50,976 bases of DNA from an uncultured Alphaproteobacteria bacterium (GTDB lineage: Bacteria > Pseudomonadota > Alphaproteobacteria > Thalassobaculales > Thalassobaculaceae), in assembly GCA_937776645.1 (NCBI GenBank), contig CALMRI010000038.1, positions 1 through 50,976 of the forward strand, read 5' to 3'. The translations under genes were made by a program, and so were the position numbers. Positions 17,588 through 26,718 of this stretch are shown piece by piece (within the stretch, counting starts at the first letter, position 1; each line of letters starts with the position of its first letter). Under the pieces are notes generated by a model. That model worked only from the letters and a program-made list of their open reading frames with translations. It had not been told where the DNA came from and did no database searches.

Positions 17588-18430
17588 TTAGCTGTAACTC
17601 TTGGACATCCCTTCTGCCGGATCCGCAAAAGCCCCATAAGGCGGGTATGGATAGCGCAGACCATTCTTGGCGAGATGTTTCATCCCTTCTACTCCGCGCA
17701 CGAACTCGTCCGGCGGGCAGGCCATCAACAATTCATCATCGGCGACGCCGCCGTAACGACGCTCGGCATAGCAGGGCAGCGCCAGACTAGTCTCGCGGGT
17801 CGACAGCGCCCGTCCCCAGCTGTCGGCGCAAGCGCTTTCGCCGGTCAGGGTGAAGTCGTAGCGGCGGTAGTTGTGATATTGCAGCCCATTGATGAATAGA
17901 ATCATCTGTCCGGGCGAGGCATAGAACAGGCAGATATCCGGCGGGTCGAGACGGCTCGAGCGCAGTGGTGAGGCGGCAAGCCCGGAATAGCGGCCAGCCT
18001 CGACCCTCGGCATCTGGGCTTGATGCGCCGCGGCGGCCTCCTGATTACCGAACCAGACACCGGTCATCTTCTCGCCGGAACCGACATCGCCCGGGATCGC
18101 TTCCAAGCCGATATTAGCGCCACAGCTGGCGCCGGGCCGCAGATTGTCCTGAACGATGCCAAGCGTGAAGCCGGCGGTGCGAACCTGGGTAACCAGCTGG
18201 CAGGTAGTGAAGAACTTGCCGGCAGTCGGCGTCCGCAGACCCTGGATCGCCATCATCTCATCGGCGTCCTCGAACAGCTTCATCCCGAACGGGAAAGTCC
18301 GCAGCTTAATCAGATCGACCAAGCCCTCGGCGGCGCCCTTGATCTCTTCCGCACCAGGCATCCCAGCCTTGGGCGTCTCGGCCTTGGGAATCTCAACCCC
18401 TGCCACATTTTTAGCTTCTATTTCGGCCAT
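17588..18430 (-). CDS. DUF169 domain-containing protein
   Basis: A 280-residue protein with the DUF169 pattern: an N-terminal LRTFPFGMKLFED, a CQLVTQVRTAGFTLGI segment, the cysteine-containing SCGANIGLEAIP, GVWFGN, and a C-terminal DELLMACPPDEFVRGVEGM. DUF169 (COG2043) has no established biochemical function; members occur beside methanogenesis, cofactor and redox genes. The first ~30 residues (EIPKAETPKAGMPGAEE) are low-complexity and probably flexible. No signal peptide or membrane helix is visible. It sits between the GMC oxidoreductase and the TRAP operon on the same strand, so it may be part of the same catabolic module. Confidence 0.8.
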   Translation of the reverse strand: MAEIEAKNVAGVEIPKAETPKAGMPGAEEIKGAAEGLVDLIKLRTFPFGMKLFEDADEMMAIQGLRTPTAGKFFTTCQLVTQVRTAGFTLGIVQDNLRPGASCGANIGLEAIPGDVGSGEKMTGVWFGNQEAAAAHQAQMPRVEAGRYSGLAASPLRSSRLDPPDICLFYASPGQMILFINGLQYHNYRRYDFTLTGESACADSWGRALSTRETSLALPCYAERRYGGVADDELLMACPPDEFVRGVEGMKHLAKNGLRYPYPPYGAFADPAEGMSKSYS

Positions 18431-18468
18431 GCATTATGTCCCTCTTCAAGCCGTGATTTACTGGTATG

Positions 18469-20076
18469 TCACGTCGCGTTTTTCGCGTCCTCGATGATCA
18501 TCGCCGAGGCTTTTTCAGCGATCATGATGGTCGGAGCGTTGGTATTTCCCGTGGTCACCGTGGGCATCACCGAGGCATCGACCACCCGCAATCCCTCGAT
18601 GCCGTGCACCGCCAGGCGCGGGCTCACCACAGCCAGGGGATCCTCACCCATTTTGCAGGTCCCCACGGGGTGATAGATGATACTACCCTGCTCGCGCACA
18701 TAGGCGTGCAGATCCGCCTCCGACTTGACCCCTGATCCCGGCAGCGTTTCCGCCACATTATAGGGCGCAAAGGCCGGCTGGGCGAAGATCCGCCGCGCCT
18801 GCTCCATCCCCGCCAGGATGACCCGCATATCGTCGGGATCGGACAGATAGTTCGGCCGGATCAACGGACGCTCCAACGGGTCGGCCGAGGCTGCCATGAT
18901 CGTCCCCCGGCTCGACGGGCGCACGGCGCAAACTGCCACGGTCATGCCGGCTTCCTTCTCCAAGGTACCGATGACGCCCTGCTGATAGCTCGCTGGGGTG
19001 AACAACAACTGCAGGTCCGGACTGGAGAGCCCCTCCCGGCTGCGGCTGAACACCTGGGCGCTGGTCACCCCGAAAGTAAGCGCGCCGTTGCCCATCAAGG
19101 CGAATTTTCCGATCTCCCGCAGCAGCCGCATTCCCCGGCTAAGCTGGTTAATCGAGACCGTATCACGGACCCGGTGGGCGATCCTGGCGACGTAGTGGTC
19201 CGACAGATTACCACCGACCCCTGGCGAGTCCTGACGCACATCAACCCCGATCGAGTGCAGGTGCGCGGCCGGTCCGATACCGGAGACTTGCAGCAAATGC
19301 GGGGAGTTGACCGAACCGCCGGAGACGATCACCTCACGCCGGGCGGTGGCCTGCCGGTCCACACCCTTTTGCCGAAACGCGATCCCCGTGCACCGCTTGC
19401 CGTCGAACAGCAACCGGGTGGCAATGGCGTTGGTCTCGATCTGAACGTTCTGGCGCCGCTTCGCTCGGGCAAGAAAGGTTTGCGCGGTGGAACCGCGTCG
19501 CCGGCCCAGTCGGGTCATTTGCGAGTAGCCGACCCCCTCCGGTTCGGCCCCGTTCAGGTCACCACTTTTCTTGAACCCGGCCTCCTCCGCCGCCTCGACG
19601 AATTTGTGGGTCAGGGTCAGGATATTGCGGTAATCCTCGACCTCCAACGGTCCGCCACGGCCCCGAAAATCGTCGTCCCCACCGCTTTTATAACTTTCCG
19701 ACTTGCGAAAAAATGGGAGCACTTCGTCGAAAGACCAACCACGGCACCCCATCTGCGCCCAGCCGTCGTAGTCGGCTGGGTTGCCCCGAACATAGAGCAT
19801 GCCATTAATCGAGCTCGAGCCGCCGAGCACCCGACCACGCGGCCAATGGATGCGCCGATTGCCGGTGGTCTCCTCCGGCTCGGACGAGTAGTTCCAATTG
19901 ACCTTCTCGTTATACAGCAGATGCAGAATGCCGGCGGGAATGTGGATCATCGGATGGAGATCCTTGGGCCCCGCTTCCAGCACCAGCACCTTTGAGCCGT
20001 CCTCACTCAACCGGTCGGCCAGCACACAACCAGCCGAGCCGGCCCCGACAACGATATAATCTGCTTCGAGTTCCAT
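18469..20076 (-). CDS. GMC family oxidoreductase (choline/alcohol dehydrogenase type)
   Basis: A 535-residue FAD enzyme. It has the N-terminal ADP-binding motif YIVVGAGSAGCVLADRLSE, GMC signature 1 around GRVLGGSSSINGMLYVRG, signature 2 GGSVNSPHLLQVSGIGP, and the C-terminal catalytic region YHPVGTCKMG then TNAPTIMIAEKASAMI. Relatives oxidise choline, polyethylene glycol or long-chain alcohols to aldehydes. The ATG at 20076 with GGGAA just upstream is preferred over a GTG three codons earlier. It lies 45 bp after an LLM oxidoreductase gene, which suggests co-transcription. Confidence 0.92.
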   Translation of the reverse strand: MELEADYIVVGAGSAGCVLADRLSEDGSKVLVLEAGPKDLHPMIHIPAGILHLLYNEKVNWNYSSEPEETTGNRRIHWPRGRVLGGSSSINGMLYVRGNPADYDGWAQMGCRGWSFDEVLPFFRKSESYKSGGDDDFRGRGGPLEVEDYRNILTLTHKFVEAAEEAGFKKSGDLNGAEPEGVGYSQMTRLGRRRGSTAQTFLARAKRRQNVQIETNAIATRLLFDGKRCTGIAFRQKGVDRQATARREVIVSGGSVNSPHLLQVSGIGPAAHLHSIGVDVRQDSPGVGGNLSDHYVARIAHRVRDTVSINQLSRGMRLLREIGKFALMGNGALTFGVTSAQVFSRSREGLSSPDLQLLFTPASYQQGVIGTLEKEAGMTVAVCAVRPSSRGTIMAASADPLERPLIRPNYLSDPDDMRVILAGMEQARRIFAQPAFAPYNVAETLPGSGVKSEADLHAYVREQGSIIYHPVGTCKMGEDPLAVVSPRLAVHGIEGLRVVDASVMPTVTTGNTNAPTIMIAEKASAMIIEDAKNAT

Positions 20077-20121
20077 GGTTCCCACGCTCTCTTCGCTTGC
20101 CCTATCTAAGCCCTCGTACCG

Positions 20122-21081
20122 CTAAAACTTGCTCAACACCTGGTCCGCAAACCGTTCCATCGAGGCGATCGAGGCATCCAGGCTGTCCGGCTTGGCGAGT
20201 TGAAACATGAAGATCTCGACGCCCATGTCCTTGAGCGAGCCGATATCGTCGATAATCGCGCCGGAGCCACCGGTCATGATGTGCCGGGCGCCTTCCTGAG
20301 GGGTCTTGCGATCGGCGACCTCGTGATCCCAGTTGCTCCAGAAGCCCAAGTCCAGGGTTGCCGGGTCACGATCATGCTCGGCGGCCATTTGCTTCAAGGA
20401 AGACAGGCCGGCGGCGAATTTCTCCGACGTGTTCAACGGATAATTCGGGTTGGCGCCAATCGGGAACCAGCCGTCGCCATGCTTCACCGCACGGCGTTTC
20501 GCGGCGGGGCTCTCACCGCCAATCCAAAGCGGTGGGTGCGGATTTTGCACCGGCTTTGGCTCAAACTTCAAATTGGTAAAACTGTTGTATTTACCCTGGT
20601 AGGAGGGCGATTCCGCCGTCCACAACTCTTTGAAGATTTCCAGATATTCGTCCGTCACCTTACCGCGTTCCTTGAACGGCTCGGTGCCGATCGCCTCGAA
20701 CTCCTCCTCCATCCAGCCGGCACCGCAGCCAATGGTAACTCGGCCGCCAGAGAGCACATCGATGGTGGCGATAGTCTTGGCTGTATGTACGGGATTACGA
20801 TGCGGCACGACCATCACCGAGGACAGAATGCGTATATTCGAAGTAACCGCCGCGATGTAGGACATCAGCGTCAACTGTTCCAGGCAGGCGCCATCCGGCG
20901 GGAACGGCGGCTCACCAGTATCGGAATAGGGGTAGAGCGGCGAAATCGTCTTCGGAATCACGATATGGTCGGACACCGAGACATAACCGAGCCCCAGGGT
21001 CTCCGCTTTGGCGAGAAGCGTCTTGATCGCCACCGGCTCGGCCAGCGGGCCGCGCGTGGGCAATCCAAATCCGAATATCAT
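20122..21081 (-). CDS. LLM class F420-dependent oxidoreductase, Rv2161c-like (copy 1)
   Basis: A 319-residue TIM-barrel protein of the luciferase-like superfamily. It shows the TIGR03619-type patterns: SVSDHIVIP, EQLTLMSYIAAVTSNIRIL, TIDVLSGGRVTIGCGAGWMEEEFEAIG and PHPPLWIGGES. This subfamily is predicted to bind F420 rather than FMN. The ATG at 21081 is chosen because AGGAG lies 7 bp upstream; the ATG at 21096 overlaps that ribosome-binding site. It is clearly paralogous to the next gene upstream, so they look like a tandem duplication. Substrate unknown. Confidence 0.88.
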   Translation of the reverse strand: MIFGFGLPTRGPLAEPVAIKTLLAKAETLGLGYVSVSDHIVIPKTISPLYPYSDTGEPPFPPDGACLEQLTLMSYIAAVTSNIRILSSVMVVPHRNPVHTAKTIATIDVLSGGRVTIGCGAGWMEEEFEAIGTEPFKERGKVTDEYLEIFKELWTAESPSYQGKYNSFTNLKFEPKPVQNPHPPLWIGGESPAAKRRAVKHGDGWFPIGANPNYPLNTSEKFAAGLSSLKQMAAEHDRDPATLDLGFWSNWDHEVADRKTPQEGARHIMTGGSGAIIDDIGSLKDMGVEIFMFQLAKPDSLDASIASMERFADQVLSKF

Positions 21082-21155
21082 CCCGGTCTCCTTCATTCGT
21101 TACTGGCAACGGCGCTTTCGCCCCGCCCGCCATGTTTTTCTATCTGCTTGGCAGC

Positions 21156-22112
21156 TTATTTTAAAAGCGGCAGCACCTCGGAACCGAACCACTCCATATG
21201 ATCCAAGGTCTCCTGAACTTCCGGCCGCTGGAGTATGAAGATCATCGTGCCGACCCCGACCTTATCAAAGGCCGCGACGTCGCCGGCGATATCCGCCGGC
21301 GTGCCGGTCATGATCTTGCGCTTGCCATCCTCGTCCCGGCGTTCGCTAGCATGGACCCCATCGGTGTAAAAGTAGCCGATATCCAGGCTCCTGAAATCCC
21401 GACTCTCCTCGTCGCAAACTTGGCGCAAGACATCCAGGCGTCCGGCCAGTTGTTCCGGCGTCGCAACGCGGAAGTTCGGATTGTTCGAAGCAGGATACCA
21501 GCCGTCGCCAAGTCGGGCCGCACGGCGCAAGGCCGGTTTGCTCTCGCCGCCGACCCAGATCGGCGGATGCGGCTTCTGGACAGGTAGAGGCTTGAAATGC
21601 AGGTCCGAAAAACGGGCGTATTTTCCTTCATATGATGGGTTATCAGATACCCATAACTCCTTGAATATTTTAATATATTCATCTGTAACTTGGCCGCGTT
21701 CAGCGAATGGTGGAGCGCCGATTGCGGCGATTTCCTCGGCCATCCACCCCGCCCCGATACCGACCGTCACCCGCCCCCCGGAAAGAACGTCAGCCGAGGC
21801 GATTATCTTGGCGGTCAGCACCGGCGCCCGATAGGGCACCACCATGACCGAAGTCAGGATCCGGATCTTCTCAGTCTTGCCAGCAATGTAGGTCAGCGCC
21901 GTCAACTGCTCATGACATTCCACCACCGAAGCTCCCGGCCAGACGCCATCATCGGTATAGGGATAGGAGCTCTCGATACCGCCAGGAACGACGATGTGGT
22001 CATTTGGCGCAATTACGTCAAAGCCCAGGACTTCGCCCTTTTGCGCGATCGCGGTGATCCCTTCCGGTCTCGCCCCAGCGCCGCGTAGCATTATCTGAAA
22101 TCCAAAGTTCAT
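21156..22112 (-). CDS. LLM class F420-dependent oxidoreductase, Rv2161c-like (copy 2)
   Basis: A 318-residue paralogue of the neighbouring downstream gene, sharing APNDHIVVP, HEQLTALTYIAGKTEKIRIL, ADVLSGGRVTVGIGAGWMAEEIAAIG, ERGQVTDEYIKIFKELW and PHPPIWVGGES. Such enzymes transfer hydride between F420H2 and an organic substrate. The start ATG at 22112 has GAGGT 8 bp upstream. A perfect 14-bp palindrome 52-65 bp further upstream may be its operator. Confidence 0.88.
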   Translation of the reverse strand: MNFGFQIMLRGAGARPEGITAIAQKGEVLGFDVIAPNDHIVVPGGIESSYPYTDDGVWPGASVVECHEQLTALTYIAGKTEKIRILTSVMVVPYRAPVLTAKIIASADVLSGGRVTVGIGAGWMAEEIAAIGAPPFAERGQVTDEYIKIFKELWVSDNPSYEGKYARFSDLHFKPLPVQKPHPPIWVGGESKPALRRAARLGDGWYPASNNPNFRVATPEQLAGRLDVLRQVCDEESRDFRSLDIGYFYTDGVHASERRDEDGKRKIMTGTPADIAGDVAAFDKVGVGTMIFILQRPEVQETLDHMEWFGSEVLPLLK

Positions 22113-22163
22113 GGTCCAACACCTCTATTTTTCGAATCGAGGCACCATTCAGCCTCTAAAACA

Positions 22164-22177
22164 AAGACACGTGTCTT
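22164..22177. promoter_or_regulatory. Perfect 14-bp palindrome upstream of an LLM gene, likely operator
   Basis: AAGACACGTGTCTT is an exact palindrome centred about 58 bp upstream of the start at 22112, inside a 121-bp spacer. The length and GACACGTGTC core resemble operators of TetR-type repressors. No regulator gene is present nearby in the window. Confidence 0.45.
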
Positions 22178-22233
22178 CCCGGATGTCACCCAGGAAGGAA
22201 TAAACTTATGGTGCAGAAGGGTCATCGTCCACT

Positions 22234-23172
22234 TCAGCCCCGCGCGGGATCATTCAGCTCCTTCACCCGGCTCAGGACTTTCTCGATGAGCTGCTCGGTC
22301 TGGTCTTCCATCTCTGCGTCACCTGCGCCGATCGGCCGCAAGATGAACTTTGATACCCCGTGGTTCGCATAGGCCTGAATCCGCTCAAGCATCTCGTCGG
22401 CACCGCCGATCACGAAACCCTCTCTGGCCGGTTTGCCGAGGCGCTTCTCAAAATCAGCAGCCATTCTTCTCACTGGTTCCTCGTCCCAGGAACCGAAACG
22501 GACTCCCATGGCGGCGCCGAAATGATCATGGTCGATCGGTCGGCCATGCGCATCGGCAGCCTTCAGGATCTTTTCGACAACGATGCCGGCCTCTTCGGGC
22601 GTGTCGGCGGCGGCCTGCCAGCCGGTGCCATATCTCGCCGTCCGCTCGATCGCCGCATCGGAAGAGCCGCCAATCCAAAGAGGCAGTGGTGATTGTACCG
22701 GGCGTGGGGTGATACTAGCCTTCTCATATTGGTAGTGCTGGCCCTCGAACGTGACCTCATCCTCGCTCCACAGACGGTTCATAATCTCCAACGCCTCATT
22801 CATCCGCTGGCCGCGAGCCTTGGTGGCGGTACCGGTGGCAATGAAATCCCGGGACCGGTTGCTCCCCAGGCCAAAAGCCGGCAGCAAGCGGCCGCCCGAG
22901 AGATAGTCAATCGTCGCGCATTGCTTGGCGGTCTGCAGTGGATCGCGCAGCCCCATGGAGGCGACATTCATTCCGAACTTCACCTTTTTAGTAGCCCCGG
23001 CAAGCCCGGCCATCACGCTCATGCATTCCAGGAACGGTTCCTTGGAGACCAACCGATCGGTCTGCCACAGCGAGTCCACCCCAGCTTCGTCACAGCGCTT
23101 TACCCAGCGCCAATATCCCTCGGCGCTCGAGAAGGTATAGGTCGCCATTCCCAGTCCGACACCGATCGTCAT
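22234..23172 (-). CDS. LLM class flavin/F420-dependent oxidoreductase
   Basis: A 312-residue luciferase-like TIM barrel with SLWQTDRLVS, KVKFGMNVASMGLRDPLQTAK, ATIDYLSGGRLLPAFGLGSNR, a strand-5 region LWSEDEVTFEGQHYQYE and PLPLWIGGSSDAAIERTA. It is distant from the Rv2161c-like pair. Presence in the F420 cluster favours F420 as cofactor, but FMN cannot be excluded from sequence. GGGAGA precedes the ATG at 23172, and 18 bp separate it from the next upstream LLM gene, implying an operon. Confidence 0.85.
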   Translation of the reverse strand: MTIGVGLGMATYTFSSAEGYWRWVKRCDEAGVDSLWQTDRLVSKEPFLECMSVMAGLAGATKKVKFGMNVASMGLRDPLQTAKQCATIDYLSGGRLLPAFGLGSNRSRDFIATGTATKARGQRMNEALEIMNRLWSEDEVTFEGQHYQYEKASITPRPVQSPLPLWIGGSSDAAIERTARYGTGWQAAADTPEEAGIVVEKILKAADAHGRPIDHDHFGAAMGVRFGSWDEEPVRRMAADFEKRLGKPAREGFVIGGADEMLERIQAYANHGVSKFILRPIGAGDAEMEDQTEQLIEKVLSRVKELNDPARG

Positions 23173-23190
23173 GACGGTCTCCCTTATCGC

Positions 23191-24192
23191 TTAAATCTGA
23201 TTTACCAACGGCAGCACATCATTCACCAGCCGCTGGAATTGTCCGGTTTGATCGCGCGACGTCATCCGCAGCGCCATATGCTTGACCCCGGAGCCGGCAT
23301 AGGCGCGCAGGGTCGCGGCGCAAGCCTTGGCCGAGCCATGCGCGGTCCAATCGCGCGTGCGCTCCGGCGAAAAGCGAATGCCGTAATAGTCGGCCAGAAA
23401 ATCAACGGTCTCGGCCAAGGCTTCGGCAGGATCATCCCTCACACAGATATTCACCACCAGCGCGTTATCCATGGCCTCCGGATCCTTGCCATTAACGGTG
23501 GCCGAGGCGCGAATATGCCCCCAGGCCTCGGCAAATGTCGCGGGGTTGACCGAGTGGGTCATCCAGCCATCACAGATCTCTCCGACCTTGGCCAGGGTCT
23601 TGACCGGCATCCGGCCGGACGAGCCACCACTGGCGAGCCGGGTGATATTGGTCGCCGCCCAGATCGGACTGGGTTGACGCAAGGGTTTCGGGGTGATGGT
23701 CACCTGCTCGTAGTCGTGAAAGCGGCCTTGGAAGGTAACCTCGTCCTCCGCCCAAAGCCGGTGCAACAGCGCGATCCGCTCCCACATCAGGTCCCGGCGG
23801 TCAGCCGAGGCGACCCCAGTGTTGCGATCTTCACGTTCCCAGGCCTCGCCGCTCCCGCCGCCAACACAGGCAACCATCACTGTGCGACCGCCAGAAATCT
23901 GGTCCAGACTGGCCCATTGATAGGCCAGGTCCAGGGCCGCGCGCTGGGTAAAACTACCCATGCAGGCGGGGCCAAGGCGCACCCGCTCGGTCCGCGCCGC
24001 CACCGCGGTCAGCAAGGTAATTGCATCCAGTCGTGGATTGGTCAGGAACGCATCACCAGACCAAACGGTATCAACAAGACCACTGCGCTCCGCCGCGACG
24101 GCCAACTCGATCAACTCAGCCGGTGTGCTGTAGCCGAGGACCGGCCCCCGGTTGGACAACATCAAACCGAAGGTCAGCGCGGCGTCGGACAT
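23191..24192 (-). CDS. LLM class flavin/F420-dependent oxidoreductase
   Basis: A 333-residue luciferase-like protein. Patterns seen: LVDTVWSGDAFLTNPRLDAITLLTAVAARTERVRLGP, ASLDQISGGRTVMVACVGGG, LHRLWAEDEVTFQGRFHDYE and PIWAATN, a variant of the usual IWIGG. It starts 26 bp after the fbiC stop, so the F420 biosynthesis operon probably continues into this and the following LLM genes. The Trp-Ala-Ala-Thr replacement in the C-terminal binding loop suggests a distinct cofactor-phosphate or substrate contact. Confidence 0.85.
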   Translation of the reverse strand: MSDAALTFGLMLSNRGPVLGYSTPAELIELAVAAERSGLVDTVWSGDAFLTNPRLDAITLLTAVAARTERVRLGPACMGSFTQRAALDLAYQWASLDQISGGRTVMVACVGGGSGEAWEREDRNTGVASADRRDLMWERIALLHRLWAEDEVTFQGRFHDYEQVTITPKPLRQPSPIWAATNITRLASGGSSGRMPVKTLAKVGEICDGWMTHSVNPATFAEAWGHIRASATVNGKDPEAMDNALVVNICVRDDPAEALAETVDFLADYYGIRFSPERTRDWTAHGSAKACAATLRAYAGSGVKHMALRMTSRDQTGQFQRLVNDVLPLVNQI

Positions 24193-24218
24193 ATCGGGAT
24201 TACTTCCGTTTTAGGCGA

Positions 24219-26691
24219 TCAATCGGCGGCGCCCTGAGCCTCATAGCCAGGGCGGACCAGATCAGCCGCGGTATCACGCCGCCGGGACTTGCGAACCGGC
24301 GTATTGACGACATCCGCCAGTGGCGCGGCGCCATAGGAGCGAGCGCGTTGCGCTTCGTTCGGCGGGCCGTAGAGGGTTGAGCGCTGTCCCGGTTTGCGGC
24401 CAAGCGAGCGGATCACCGCGTCCATTTGCTCGGGCTCCAGTTCTTGGCCATGGCTGGCGCCCGCGGACCGGGTGATGGTCTCGTTCATCAAGGTGCCACC
24501 GAAATCATTGGCGCCGGAATCCAGGCAAATTCCCGCCCCGGTCGGCCCCAACTTGACCCAGGACGTCTGGATATTGGTGATCAGCGGGTGCAGCGCCAAC
24601 CGCGCCACCGCATGGATCAACACATTCTCCCGCCAGCTCGGCCCGCGTCGGGCGCCGCCCTTGAGATAGATCGGCGCTTCCATGTGCACGAATGGGAGCG
24701 GCACAAACTCGGTAATGCCGCCGGTGCGGGCTTGCAATTCCCTGAGGCGGATCAGGTGCCGGGCCCAATGGATCGGTTTGTCGACATGACCGAACATGAT
24801 CGTCGAGGTGGTCCGCAGGCCGACATTATGGGCGGTCTCAACCACTTCCAGCCATTGGGCGGTATTGACCTTGTCGGGACACAGTACGGCGCGGACCTCG
24901 TCATCGAGGATCTCGGCGGCGGTGCCGGGCAGGCTGCCAAGGCCGGCGTCACGCAGGCGGCCAAGGAACGTGTCCAAGGGGATACCCAGGGTCCGCGCGC
25001 CCTGATGCACCTCCAACGGCGAGAACGCATGGATATGCAGATCCGGTAGCGCCGCCTTCAGCGCCCGGGTGATCTCAATATAGGTGTTACCGTCATAGTC
25101 CGGATGAATGCCGCCCTGCAGGCAAACCTCGGTGCCGCCACGCTCCCAGGCTTCCTCGGCCCGGCGAACGATTTCCTCGAGCGCCAGGTCATAGGGTTTG
25201 CCGCGCAGGCTCTCCTGGGTTTTGCCCTTCGAGAAAGCGCAGAACTTGCAGCCGAAATAGCAGACATTGGTATAGTTGATGTTGCGGTTCACGACATAGC
25301 GCACGGTGTCGCCATTCATCTTGCGCCGCAACTCATCCGCCGCCTTGGCAACGGTTTCGACCTCGCCGTCGCGGGCATGGAACAGTCGAACGATCTCGTC
25401 CTCGCTCAGTGGATCTCCGGCCATCGCCCGGTCGAGCACCCGGTCAAGCTCGGCATCGGCGAGAAAACCAGGCGTGACCTCAAGCTCGGGGATCTTATTG
25501 TCAGACGACTCGGCCCGGCCCGGCGACCAATCCTCGGTGCGCGCCAGTCCATCGGCATCGGCCGCCGAAAGCGCCGCCGCGCGGAACCCCGGATCAAGCC
25601 AGTTTTCCACGTCTCGCACATACGCCGGATAGATCGAGAGCCGCTCAACCAGGATCTTGCCCATTGACGCGGTATCGCGGGCCAGCACTTCCAGATGCGG
25701 CCAGGGCGCTTCTGGATTAACATGGTCCGGCGTCACCGGGGACACGCCGCCCCAATCGTTGATCCCGGCGGGAATCAGATGCGCCGCATCGCCATAGGAA
25801 AGATTTGGCGGCGCCTGGATCGACATTCTCGGCCCAAAGATCAGACGGGCGACCGCGATGCTCCATTGCAGATCCGCCAGATCCGGCTCCGGCGCATCGG
25901 CCATCTTGGTCTGCGGCTTGGCGCGGAAATTCTGGATGATCACTTCCTGGATCTGACCGAAACGATCATGCTGATCACGCAGGGCCAGCAGCGAGTCGAT
26001 CCGCTCGCACCGGGTCTCGCCGATGCCGATCAGGATGCCGCTGGTGAATGGCACTTTCTGGCGCCCGGCCTCAGCCATGGTCTCCAGACGCACCGCCGGG
26101 TCCTTATCGGGGGAACCATGGTGGCAGCCGCCCTTCTCCATCAGCCGTGTCGAAGCGCTTTCCAGCATGATCCCCATACTGACCGAGGCTTCGCGCAGGC
26201 TGGCGATCTCGGCTGGTGACATCACGCCGGGGTTGAGATGCGGCATCAAGCCGGTTTCCTCGAAAACCAGCAACGCCATGTCGCGCAGATAGGCCAGGGT
26301 CGAGGCATAGCCCATCTCTTCCAGCGCCTCGCGGGCGGCGGCATAGCGCAGCTCCGGCTTGTCCCCAAGCGTGAACAGCGCCTCCTTGCAGCCGGCCGCC
26401 TTGCCGGCGCGGGCGATGGCCAGCACCTGATCGCGTGACAAGAAACGCCTGTTTCAGATCCCGAGGTGCCTGCGCGAAGGTGCAATAGTGGCAGACATCC
26501 CGGCACAGCTGGGTCAGCGGAATGAACACCTTGCGCGAATAGCTGATATGCCGGCCGAAACCATGGTCCCGCATCCGCGCGGCGGCATCCATCAGCGCCG
26601 GCAGATCCGTGTTCCTCGCCAAAGCCTGGGCGGCGACGGCATCCGGCCGCTCGGCGGGATCGATCCAATAGAGTTCTTTTGACAAGGTCAT
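24219..26691 (-). CDS. fbiC: FO synthase, fused CofG-CofH (FbiC), frameshifted
   Basis: A bifunctional radical SAM enzyme making 7,8-didemethyl-8-hydroxy-5-deazariboflavin (FO) from tyrosine and a flavin precursor, the committed step to F420. The N-terminal CofG-type domain has cluster cysteines C63, C67 and C70 (CRDVCHYC). The C-terminal CofH-type domain has CYFGCKFC at about residues 477-484. HAFSPLEVHQGAR, TTSTIMFGHVD and the C-terminal NDFGGTLMNETITRSAGA are CofH hallmarks. The frame breaks after LKQAF at 26440-26441, where one extra T (coding strand) is inserted; correction gives 823 residues, normal for FbiC. With a full F420 operon around it, the frameshift is probably a sequencing error. 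The fused form is that of actinobacteria and F420-producing proteobacteria. Confidence 0.93.
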
Positions 26692-26693
26692 CC

Positions 26694-26705
26694 CCGATAT
26701 ATCGG
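26694..26705. promoter_or_regulatory. 12-bp palindrome at the fbiC ribosome-binding site
   Basis: CCGATATATCGG is an exact palindrome in the 27-bp spacer between cofC and fbiC, ending two bases before the fbiC ATG. It covers the only plausible ribosome-binding sequence (CGGGG), so it could reduce fbiC translation by folding or protein binding. It could also be chance. Confidence 0.3.
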
Positions 26706-26718
26706 CGGTTTTCGGTCT

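Noticed and set aside
22693..24237. 514-codon plus-strand frame opposite two LLM genes
   Set aside because: Antisense to two clearly conserved LLM genes; His/Gln/Arg-rich composition typical of antisense frames in GC-rich DNA.
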